Source of the DNA: Lyophyllum atratum
Lineage: Eukaryota > Basidiomycota > Agaricomycetes > Agaricales > Lyophyllaceae
Assembly: GCA_014905825.1 (NCBI GenBank)
Contig: JACGCN010000002.1
Location: 1 to 64,000, forward strand
Direction of reading: 5' to 3'
Length of the DNA stretch: 64,000 bases
The notes under the pieces: model-generated
Told to the model about the DNA's origin: nothing
Seen by the model: only the letters and a program-made list of their open reading frames with translations
Databases searched by the model: none
Position numbers and translations under genes: made by a program
In this document: positions 34,847-44,807 of the stretch, one piece after another
How positions within the stretch are numbered: position 1 is the stretch's first letter
Layout: the number at the start of each line of letters is the position of its first letter

Positions 34847-36254
34847 CTACCTCATCCACCACCCGGTCGTATCAATGCTGTGAAATCCTTGAAATACTGC
34901 AGCCGTCGGTTCCATACCCGAACGGTGATAGGTCAAAGACCCTCCAGAATCCGAGTCAGCTCTGTACGGGAACGAAAGTCTTCTGAGCTGTGGGCACGCG
35001 ATCATGAACGTCGATGCTACGCGGCGACACTGGGTGGGGCTCAGGGAATTTTCCTCCCAAGAAGAACTGTGTTCCCTGGGATTCGAAGGGTCGGGAGCCT
35101 CGTTGGACGGTAGATACAGTACCTGCATCCTTGTATTGAGCACCAGGGTCTCCAGTCGTTGAAGACTTTTGACAGCATTGAGCAGATGCTGTTGTTCATC
35201 AACAGAGGTCTGGTGGAGCGTTGATCAGTATTATTGCAATAAGCATGCAAGTACTCACGACCGAGTCCGTTGTCACAAAAAATTGCAGCGTTAATGATAC
35301 CAAGTTCGGAGCGTGCTCCCCAAGGCAGCTGATCATGTCCACCGCTGACCAGTTGAGCAACGTTGCATGCGTGTAGGTTAAGGTGTGGAGAGTGTGTGAA
35401 AGCCCTCTTAGAGCGGTGATGGCCCTTATGCCAGTATCCTTCTTATGTGGTGTGCTGAGGGAAACTAAGACAACGCTATGGACAGGGCGAGTACCTAGGC
35501 AGCGGATTTTCGCAGGGTCGACAATGACTGCCTCCTGTAGGTTAGGGAGGACATGAGTTGGAAAAGATGAGACGGATGCGAGGAAGTCCATGCTTGGAAC
35601 CCAATACTTTATATCGGGATGCCGGGATACGAAGTCCCACATATCCTCTGATGCGAAGCTAGGGGTTTGTCCTGCCAACGAGGAGAGGCTGAAAGTACAG
35701 TCTCTGAGGGTCGCAGGATGAACCGAAGCTGTATGACTGTTCCCAGCGCCGAGAAGGAATAAATGCTTCAAGTTAACGATAGCCTTGAACGCCTCTGCAA
35801 TCGTGTGTTGGCCGAAGTCGGGTGTTACAGGCTGCTCGAATGCACATGGGAATTTCAGCGTGTTAACGCGATGTGCCTTTCGCGAGTCCTTCGCAACCGT
35901 GTTACACCATGACAGAGCCCTCTCCCGATCAATGGAGGCCGTATGAAGGTCAACGAAAAGGTAGAGGACATTCTCGGCTTCTTGCTGAAACACATGCGAC
36001 ACTCGAGCAAGAGATACGAGGTCTTGGTTGTTGGAAAACTGGAAGATATTGTAGTAGAGCTCCACTGGCATATCTGACGTAGGAAGGATGACCTTAGCGA
36101 TATGCCAAGTAAGTAAGAAGCCGGTATGTACCACGCATCGCAACCATTTTTGTTGTGACTGTTTAAGCGAAGAATCTGTGCGTATTTGAGTTACTAGTTG
36201 AAGTTGGAAGAACGGTGAGTACGTTGTGTAGAATGTTAAAGTGGTGTACCGCAC
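34847..36254 (-). CDS. F-box-like protein
   Basis: Two exons (36254-35259 and 35209-34847) joined by a 49-bp GT-AG intron at phase 0 give 452 residues. An F-box-like segment begins MPVELYYNIFQFSNNQDLVS and continues LARVSHVFQQEAENVLY (about residues 62-100); the rest has leucine-rich, weakly repetitive segments (NLKHLFLLGAG, LRGLSHTLHTLTY, APNLVSLTLQF, LQRLETLVLNT). F-box proteins recruit substrates to SCF ubiquitin ligases; Agaricomycetes have hundreds of fast-evolving ones. The start is uncertain: an alternative has an additional intron between about 36,125 and 36,085 and a start further upstream or at a later Met. Confidence 0.75.
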
Positions 36255-37166
36255 CTAGTATGAGGTGGGCCAAAAGAGGGCCTGGTTTTTCTTTGGCTTA
36301 GGGTTGATCTCGCATTAGAGAAAGGTCTGCCGATTTATAAGTAGGGAGAGGCGTCTGCTGTCGTTCAGTGCTTCCACAAGGGGCAGTGATGAGGCTGGCA
36401 GTGCTTTGTGGCAGCCGGCAAACGTAAACGTCATAACTACTTCTATGTGCAATCGATGCCCTTGGGCAAAGAAGAGCGTGGTACCTGAGGAGGCACGACG
36501 GGAATTACTTGCTTGGATCCCGTTACAGGAGTAGTCCGTCCATATCTTCTACTATAGCACCCACGTTCAGAGAGCAAAGAGCTTCCGAGCATCATCATAC
36601 ACCGTAACTTGAAAAGTTCTGAACAATTGGCAGATTAAGCGCGATCCTGTCAAAAAAGAAACGACATCAGGCGGTGCCCGTCCCCATGTTGATCGGCCTG
36701 AGATACGTCCTCGTATCATCATAGAGCGTCCACAACGTACGCAAACAAGATCGACTGTCAGATGTCAGGATTTGCTACTGGTCCTACGAGGGAGGCGCCG
36801 TACTTTGCAAGTAGGTCAGAGTCTGAGGCGATAGGTCCAGATTCCGGCGATGCGAATCGGCGCGGCTCAACATCGAATTGTAAAGAGATGACATAGACAT
36901 AGACTTTATCAAGGTTTCGATGGTGCGAACATGCGTAAGCTTGTCTGGCCATAGAATTTCATCATTTCACCGCTGAGTATGACATCGTTTCCACAAATGA
37001 TAAGAAATACAAGAATTCCTCTAACGCAGATTCCTTTAGCTCGTCACGAAGAGCGATGGAAGACTACGGACGTACACTTCATCACTAAATACCCCGCGCC
37101 TCAAGATCCAAGTCGATTTCTCGGCGAAAACTCGTCTTGCTGTCCAGCGCTTTCTCAGGCTGCATA
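36255..37166. other. intergenic region without supported gene
   Basis: Only short frames without domains. It contains the upstream region of the F-box gene (minus) and the 3' side of the DUF6534-type gene. Confidence 0.35.
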
Positions 37167-38743
37167 TCACACTATGAGATTCGTATCCGGACATAGACGC
37201 TGGAGCGCACATACCAGGGCGAGAGTAGGATATCCACCGAAGCTTTCAGACGAGCTGTGGCTCGTTGTCATGTCTAAAGTGAACTGCAGGTCGAGAGTAC
37301 ATCAGGCATTAGTAGGTCACGAACAAGAGCGCGTCGACTTACCTCGGGGCGCGAGTGGTTGGTGAACACAAGTCCGCTGAGAACAGCGGGGATTTTCTCG
37401 CTCTTTCTACGAACATTCAATCTGAGCAACGAAAATTCATCATTAGGAGCTGCGACCAGCGACGGAAGGTGTTCCTACGATACAAAGAATGAATTTGAGT
37501 ACACTAGATTCCGTCAGCGTGGAGTTAAGACTTGAATTAGGCCGACGAGCTTACATTTAGCCAAGATCGTGTATATAGAGAACCAGATTTCTTTCCGTCA
37601 TAATCCATCAGTGAAGGCCGCGAAATACACAGTGAGGCAAGCTTACCTGTTTGCCTGATCGCATGAGACTGCGTAGTGGGTGTTACATCAGTATACCAGT
37701 CTAGGGCCCAGGCACTCAAGATAATTCCTCACGGTGATCACGACAGCGACGGATGCCATGCTTCGTATATGTATCAGATCCTGTATATACCACATTTCTT
37801 TTAATACCTGGTGATGAGACCCGTTTCTGGCGATATGATCAGCCCTTTCCAGATCCATGAGTGCATGTTATAAAGAATGTTAACTCACGGATTGTCCAAG
37901 TTACTAGTCGGTCGACAAGTGCCCCAGTCCTAAAGGAAATACCTTTGGGGGCGCTGATAATAGAATGCGATCAAACTCACCCTTGCGAGGGGGAAGGCGG
38001 CGCTAGGCGTTTGATGTAAAAACAAAGCGAAAGAGCGATAAGGACATCGACGAATGCCCCAACGCTGACGGCCAGCGTAATCAACCAACCATAGTTGTTC
38101 GTCAGAACAAAGACATTAGTTTGCTTCTCCACATTCAGATAGCTTTCTGCCGCAAGAGCCAGCCCCTCTCCGAGCCGCAGGAGGGTGAGCATCCAACAGA
38201 CGATGCTTATGCGTAGTGTTCCTGAGAGCCGATATATCCGATAGCCAAAGTAGGTCTGTGACGTCAGTATCAGGTATCGGGTTTGACTTGAAGATGATCT
38301 CGCGACGTACCTGGACTAATGCTGTGATCAACGTTTCGAGAACAACACCCGTCGCAAGTGGATATGAGTTTGGGCCGGGATTGGAGCGTCCGGCTAAGGT
38401 GACCGTCGTGTAGTATATGGTGTGAGTTACGGTGAAGGTGTGGAACACTTCCAGGACACTGCGATCGTCTGATCAGAGATGAGAGCGCTCATTTCGAGGC
38501 TTCCGACCACATACGACACAACGGTAACCTTTCGTACAGCATGGCCGTCAGTGATGTTCGAGCCGTGCTGGGACAGGGACTCACGAGGCTCTTCAGGATC
38601 AGCCGATCGTCATAGTTCTGGTAATAGTTGTAGGCTTGTATGATGAGGACGCCGAATAAGATAAGGCTGATCGCCAGAGCGATCTCCATGGACCCTAGAT
38701 TCGCGTCGGAATGGACATTGAATCCTTCGATGACTCTGCCCAT
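37167..38743 (-). CDS. DUF6534-type seven-span membrane protein
   Basis: Exons 38743-38585, 38528-38515 (only 14 nt), 38458-38311 and 38255-37981 are phase-consistent. They encode membrane spans in the order known from Agaricomycete DUF6534 proteins: ALAISLILFGVLIIQAYNYY, then EVFHTFTVTHTIYYTTV, GVVLETLITALVQTYFGYRI and ITLAVSVGAFVDVLIALSLC. Later exons give the signature TGALVDRLVTWTI then TGLIT, IWFSIYTILAK, LNVRRKSEKIPAVLSGLVF and a last exon ending at 37167. The exon borders between about 37,840 and 37,440 could not be closed with confidence, so a defect there cannot be ruled out. The family is of unknown function, probably plasma membrane. Confidence 0.7.
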
Positions 38744-40213
38744 GATTAAAGGTGTTGATAGTGGAACGAATGAAAAAGGGTATTTCAAGCTATCACGACT
38801 TTGAAGTCCCTTCGACTTCCAAAGTCCCGGCAGGGCTCGCCTGGAGAATAGCAACGAAGAATGAAAGGGGAAGAAGAGGAGAGGACGGCGTGCGAAAGGG
38901 CTTCTTGGATTCTAGCAGCTTGGTATATGTAGATTGGCATCCGCATCTGACGTGTGAAATCTGTTGATGGGTGGGGTTATGCCCATCTTGACATGACAAT
39001 GATAGCTTTTTCGTAGTATAAGTACCGACTCAAAACCAGCAAAGATATGGCTGCGGGTAAGAGGTTCAATCGCTTCCTACAAGCGGACATGGGTTAGAAA
39101 GTGGGAAATCAAAATAACACGGCGTCCTTCTTGTACTCACAGGACCATAAACAGTATCGGGACGCCATGGAATTAGAGAACCCGGATAGAAGCCTCGTAG
39201 GTGACAATCGGTGCATCTGATAACCTCCATCCGTGGCGATGCGAGCCCTACCTGCATGCATACATCTCCAGAAACTGCGCTAAACAGCACAGATGAGGGG
39301 TGTACAGACGAAAGAGCTAAGGAGTAGCAGGACGACACGCGGGATGGTCCTTGGCAACGTGAGCTCGCATGATTCGACGCCTGAGACGCTACGCGTTGGT
39401 GAATCCTGGCAGTTGCTAACCGTCGTCGGGAAAGGGCGTTCGTGTCAAACTTCTGCTCGAGCTTTGATGACATATGATAACCAGTGTATGACGCGTACGT
39501 GGGCGAGACAGAACGACGAGAACCGTCAAGCGGAAAGACCTAAAGGCCTAAAGATCAATGTCGGCTTAAGCCCACTGCAAGTCTAAAAGCAGCTTCGCTA
39601 CTTACCCACTAGACAAATTCTGTAGAGCCTGCCACCATCCTGAACAGCCGCTATACTTAGTCGATCTTGAAGTCTGAAGAAACGCGAATTCTTGATAATC
39701 TGCAGCAGAGGTAGAAGATGTATCAGAGGTCAAGTGACGGGCCAGAGCAAACGTAGAGTCTGAGGACCGCAGCTTGCAAGACAGGGTAAAGTCCAAATGA
39801 GAGACTCGGCAAATGTTCGGAGCCTCGAATTGGACGCGTTCAGCTGTTGTTTGTTTCTGCTTGTGCCTTGTGGCACCAGTCCCGGAAGCACCTCATGATC
39901 TCCTCGTGGACCATCATGAGGGCGGCCCTTGCTTTCCCCATCTCCCGTTCTGATCCCAGACCGCACTCCTCGACCGACCAATTAGCAATGGGCCGTTTTA
40001 GTAGCAGCCCACGTGGAAATTACCTTCTGATTACCCAGGTCCGAGTTTGATGGCGCCGAGTACTTGCGGGCTGCCAGCGCAATCCTGCCATCTTCGTAGC
40101 CTTCTCATCCTACGTTGGAGCCTGTGGTTTCTTCAGAACACCTATAAGCACCCTAAAGCTCTTTCAACACCCTATCTGACGACCCACTCGACTCTCCCAG
40201 CCGTTCTCCTAGG
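38744..40213. other. region with coding-like pieces but no gene model
   Basis: On the minus strand KARAALMMVHEEIMRCFRDW (about 39,940-39,880) and RGFYPGSLIPWRPDTVYGP (about 39,200-39,140, followed by a GTGAGT donor) look like exon fragments. They share no recognised family and could not be linked in frame. A remnant or a poorly conserved gene is possible. Confidence 0.3.
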
Positions 40214-41644
40214 ATGCCAGCCCTAACCGCCGAGAAGTTCTCACTCACGACCACGACCCACGGTACACCCTTGGTCTGCACCATAAAGCGATACACGCGC
40301 ACCTCAGGGAATGGCCCAAGTCCAAACGAGCCTTCAGCCATCTTGCTTCTCGGCCACGGCACCGGTTTCCGTAAGTGGTATTCCATACCTAACAATACCG
40401 GCGACGCTCAATAAGACATTGATAGCCAAAGAGACGTGGGAGCCTACGATCGAAGACCTGTTCGCGCTGGACGATTCGCAGGCGACTACTACGATTGATG
40501 GGGCGTTAAGAGTGCGCGAGGCATGGGCGCTGGATTGTCAGAATCATGGAGAGGCGGCAGTGGTTAATGCGGAGACTTTGGTTAAGAATCCGGACGGGAT
40601 CAGTACGTCTCCTTCCGCGATCGCTTTCTTGCAGGATTCTTGAACGGGAACTGTTGCAGACATATACGACTACGCGGATGCCTTTGCTTCACTGTACAAA
40701 TCGGGGCTCATGGGTACGCTCGACCCGAACCTACACAAGGTCATACTCGTCGGACACTCAGCTGGCACCGTCGGAGTGTACGTACCCACAACTCTTCCTT
40801 ACCCGAATTATACCAACGAACATCCCTACCCCCAGCGCCCTCGCAACCTCCTACTTCAACCCTCCCTCCATGATTCCCTTCTCCGGCATCATCCTCGTCG
40901 ACCCTCCCATATTCTCGGTGAGCGCACAAGACCAGCAAACAGAAATATACAAGCTCGTCGCAGCGATGACCCCGCTCCGCCGCGACATCTGGGCGAGCCG
41001 GGAAGCTGCGGCCAAATGGCTGCGGGCGCGTCCACCGTGTGCGTCATGGGATCAACGGGTCTTTGACATCTACGTCGTACGTCCCCCTCTCCCTTCCCTG
41101 ACACTCCCCCGCCTCCGACACGATCTGACTAAAAATTTTCTCCCAACTTTCGCAGAAATACGCCCTCCAGCCCCTCCCGACACCATACTACCCCGACAAA
41201 CAGGGCGTAACCCTAACCACGCACCGGAGCGGCGAAAACATCGCCTTCACAGGGACGAAATTCGCCTATCACGCGCTATATCGACTCAACCAGATCTGCG
41301 ACTCCGTCCCCATACATCTGATCTTCGGAGCCGAGAATGACATGTTGTGAGTCTGCTACGAGTATGATGCCCGGCGGCTGCTTACTGATGGGGTTCTTGG
41401 TTGAAGCTCGAGGGAGGAGCAAGACTCTATCATCGACGCTAAGAATGGACGGAATTTCGCCTCTGTGACGCGGATCAGCGGTGTCGGGCATTTGGTACGC
41501 GTTTCTTCTCCTCGTCGTTGGGCTTACTTTATACTTATGCTTGGTTAGGTGGTGGAAGAGGCGCCGTTGAAGTTGGCTCGGTCGATTTTCGCGATTTTGA
41601 GGAAGGCTCCGCAGGTGGATTCTGAGGTGCAGAGTAGGCTGTAG
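40214..41644 (+). CDS. alpha/beta-hydrolase fold protein
   Basis: Seven exons (40214-40370, 40426-40602, 40660-40777, 40836-41076, 41156-41346, 41407-41494, 41549-41644) total 1,068 bp, 355 residues, every phase closing. ILLLGHGTGF supplies the oxyanion-hole type HG motif, VILVGHSAGTVGV the nucleophile elbow with Ser145, FGAEND a likely acid (Asp293), and SGVGHLVVEEAP the catalytic His323. The hydrolysed substrate (ester, lactone, epoxide) cannot be told from sequence. No signal peptide is seen, so it is probably cytosolic. Introns are 55-79 bp. The ATG at 40214 is the first in the frame. Confidence 0.9.
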
Positions 41645-42445
41645 GGAGATGTATTGCTGGGGGGTATGCGTGTACGTTGGGAGTCGGTAACTTGCGGATA
41701 GAGCAAGAGGGATAACTGGTCTCGAGGCGTATGATGGGTTTACCTTAGAATGCAATAAGATGAGATGCATGGGCAGTATATAGATCCGAGCTAGATCCGA
41801 GACGATTCCGAGTTCCTTTCCTGGACCAAGAGCGACGCGGCACATCCTCCCTCCTTTCATCCCTGCTTGGAAAGTAAGGGCACAGTCTCTTCCCCGTCTT
41901 TCCTCTTCTCGTTCTTTACGATAGACGGTCTTGGGATTATGGTCGTAGAGGTATCGACGGAAACGTCATAAATTCATTCCAAGTAAGTAAACGCAAAGGT
42001 ACGAAGAATGTTGGGAAGACATCAAAAGCTGGGTACTGATGAGAAGTGGGATAAACGAGAAGAAGGAAGAGTTAATGGATGTGACCCTGTGCGGTACCAG
42101 CAGTAGGAGAAGGCTTGTCTGGCCTGTGAAGTCTATCTTCAACTGCGATTGAGCTGATCGGAGTATTTTCTGGAAGTTCTAATCCAAGCCCTACTTAGCC
42201 CCTCGAGGTGGCTTGTGCGTTCCCGTCGTCTTTTCGTGCCATCGATTATGATCACGACGGTGTCCAACCAAGTGTTAGTTTCCTTCGAAAACAACCAGCG
42301 CACTGCATTCGACTGGAGGTTCTACAGATCCAGTAGGCTTCCGTCCTCCCCTACATCGCTGACCTGAGAGTTTATTTGAAATTGAGAACCCAGGTTTGTA
42401 CCTGTTTGTTCTGGGAGGTCAGGCTCCGCTCGCAATAAGGTTTAC
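41645..42445. other. intergenic region
   Basis: 3' flank of the hydrolase gene and upstream region of the kinase-like gene. No gene or repeat seen. Confidence 0.5.
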
Positions 42446-43538
42446 GTGCTGACTGGGCCCACACTCCAAGTCTCCCAAGTATCCAACGCATTCACTTCAA
42501 TGGACACACCTGAAGGAACACGAAAATGGCTGTTTTACGCCTTCCTTGGAATGATAGCAGATACACTGGACATCATCCTGACATCCGTGATACCGGACAA
42601 GAGACCACAGAGGAGCATCGTCGTGAGTAAATTCTATTCGCTCGCCCTGTGGAGCATCCGCCAGTGCTCACATAGCGGTGTGCACATGTCTCCAGCCGTC
42701 AGACGTCGACCAGCTTAGCAATGAGGAAATCCTCGTGCTCAGAAAGAATTCTTCCAAACTACACCCAGACGCCGGTGTTGTCAAACTGACGCCCGGCACC
42801 GTCGCAAAGGGTTCCCAAGACTTGGACGAAGACGCTGCAGACGCCTCAGAAGCGAACGCGCTCGACCTCCTGTTCGCAGAGACGACTATCCCCGTCCCAC
42901 GCGTCCGCCGCGTTGTGAAACGCCAATGGGACTTCTGGATCGTCATGGACTACATCCCAGGTCCAACACTAGCTCACGTTTGGGGAACTCTTTCGACGTG
43001 GCGGAAAATCTGTGTGGCTTTTACATTGCGCCGCTATGTCCGTCAGCTCCGTCGCCTGAAGGCGTCTGCCACGACGCCGCCTGGCCCACTGAGCGCGCAA
43101 GGAGCACGGATATGTGAATCCCCCATCTTTGGTCAAGTTCAATCTCACCGCGGTCCATTCGCCTCGTATTCTGAGCTCTCAGACTTTTTCAACAAGCGCC
43201 ACCAGATGGCGATGGACGCCAAGAAGTTGCCTCGAGATGACCCCTCGAGGAACGATTTATTCGACAATTCCGAACCGCTCGTTCTGACACATCAGGACCT
43301 CAACCTTCGAAACGTCATCGTAGGTGAAGATGGTCGCCTTTGGATCGTTGACTGGGGATGGGCAGGATATTATCCGCCGTGGTTTGAGTATGTGGCGATG
43401 CGGAGGCAGAATGAGGATGAGACGATCAGTGGAACGAACGACGAGTTTTGGAAGGCGTTGGTCCCTTTCATTTGTGGACCATATTTCAGGCAGGAAAGAT
43501 GGCTGTGGAGGATGTCACAGGGGTTGTACTTTAGATGA
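42446..43538 (+). CDS. aminoglycoside-phosphotransferase-like (APH) kinase
   Basis: Two exons (to 42622 and 42696-43538) joined at phase 0. Starting at the ATG at 42500 gives 321 residues, at 42446 gives 339; both are in frame. The catalytic core is clear: a catalytic loop LTHQDLNLRNVIVGEDGR (H-x-D-L-x(3)-N) and a metal-binding WIVDWGWAGYYPPW (D in place of the DFG Asp). Upstream KLTPGTVAKG and EANALDLLFAETTIPVPRV fit the small lobe, followed by WIVMDYIPGPTL (hinge). Exon 1 has a hydrophobic stretch WLFYAFLGMIADTLDIIL. APH-like kinases phosphorylate small molecules; they are strongly expanded in Agaricomycetes and substrates are mostly unknown. The gene converges on the interrupted gene ending at 43,628. 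Confidence 0.85.
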
Positions 43539-43627
43539 ACGAATGCGTGAGCGGATAAGGGTCACTTGTACGAATTCCATAGTACAACGGTTTCTAATTA
43601 ATCTGATCGGCTACAGTGGAGTGGTGC

Positions 43628-43877
43628 TCAATTGTAGAACTTGGCACCAGGTTCATCAGCCACCCAATAGTTGGGATCAGCGCGAACCTCCGCCACCTCC
43701 TTCAAAAAGCTCGCCTCAGAACCTTTGGGTAAAACCCCTTCAGTCTCAAGAAGCTTCACTAACGCGGTCGTCCAGGTCAGACAGCCACTTCCCGTTCCGT
43801 TGTACAAATAATGATTGAACTTCTTAGCAACCAGAAGATTGTAGACCTGGGTCGTGGTGTACTCCTTTGCTAGTTTT
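43628..43877 (-). pseudogene. 3' part of a gene split by the LTR retrotransposon (possibly DUF7770-like)
   Basis: This minus-strand exon part encodes AKEYTTTQVYNLLVAKKFNH, YLYNGTGSGCLTWTTALVKL, EGVLPKGSEASFLKEVAEVR and DPNYWVADEPGAKFYN, with a stop at 43628. At its left end (43873-43877, GTTTT) the retrotransposon begins; the same frame resumes at 57,071 on the other side of the insertion. The GSGC.TW...LV..LE..G pattern recalls a fungal domain of unknown function (DUF7770), but I am not certain of this name. Apart from the insertion I see no lesion. Confidence 0.7.
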
Positions 43878-44773
43878 TGTGACGACGGTGTGCTACCCTA
43901 GATAGCAGACCCGTGGGATTACTGTAGTATTTCGACCGAGTGTTCAGGTCACGCATCACAGAGGCCCGTGAACTGAACACTTTTGGTATATGTCACGGCT
44001 CACGGTCAGCTGTGAACACTTAAATATTTCGGATAAAAAAACGATTTTTTCGGCCGCAGGCGCTACCGCCAGCCATAGCATACGCGACTCAAGGCTACTG
44101 TTTTTAGACCACCAATTACATACCAATCATGGATTTTCTTACCTCAGAAATCCTGATACCTAGACATTCATGTAATGAGCTGACAATTGGCTATACTAAG
44201 CCTCTAGCCCGTAGAAAAAAAAGTCTGAACACTTGTGCAAAATGAACATTTTTGACCTTGTCACGGATCACTCCTACTGGTGAACAGTTGGCCCAGTGAA
44301 CACTATAGGTCACGCGTCACACCCTGTGAACACTCGGTCGAAATACTACAGTACTCTAACGCGTGCACGACCGGGCCGAGAGCCCTTTTGTTTGTACATA
44401 TTTACTTGTCTCTTGTGTAACCTCGCTAGCACGTCCTTTAGGGACTTCATCAATATTATCATCATCTCCACTTCGCGTTCTCGCTCGCTACAGCAAGACA
44501 CGCGATGGCTCGACCCCGGAGGCCACCGGGCCCTGTGCAGGGTGACAGCACGCCTCGCTCAGGCTCACAGAGCTCCGGTGTCGGATGACAACACCCCTAC
44601 CTAGGGTTACAAGGCCGTTCTATCTCGGACAGGCGCTCCTTCGAGCCGCCGTCCCACCCCCTCGCTATTACGCCCTCTCTCCGCGCCGACCTCACTCGAG
44701 GTAAGGCGCATTGAGGAGCGAATAGCTCGAGTCTTCCTCACGCGAGAAGCCCATCCGGACCAGCTGTATCACA
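43878..44773 (+). repeat. 5' LTR, enlarged by a MITE insertion
   Basis: 464-bp LTR (43878-43919 plus the part from 44352) with a 430-bp insertion at 43922-44351. TG...CA ends. Differs from the 3' LTR at one base in a T-run (CCCTTTTGTTTG against CCCTTTTTTTTG). Confidence 0.92.
43922..44351. mobile_element. 430-bp MITE inserted in the 5' LTR
   Basis: The terminal inverted repeats are CTGTAGTATTTCGACC and GGTCGAAATACTACAG, extending inward as GAGTGTTCA / TGAACACTC. TA flanks both sides (43920-43921 and 44352-44353), while the intact 3' LTR has a single TA at this place, which proves the insertion and its 2-bp duplication. Inside, about seven copies of GTGAACACT or variants in both orientations lie near the ends, as expected for transposase binding sites. 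There is no ORF for a transposase. The TA duplication fits Tc1/mariner-type elements (inference). Confidence 0.9.
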
Positions 44774-44774
44774 A

Positions 44775-44792
44775 TGGTGGGGGCACCGCGGA
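44775..44792 (+). promoter_or_regulatory. primer-binding site of the retrotransposon
   Basis: TGGTGGGGGCACCGCGGA begins one base after the 5' LTR. Starting with TGG it is placed as a tRNA 3'-CCA complement. Which tRNA it pairs with is not determined. Confidence 0.6.
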
Positions 44793-44807
44793 CTTCACTC
44801 AAGCGTG

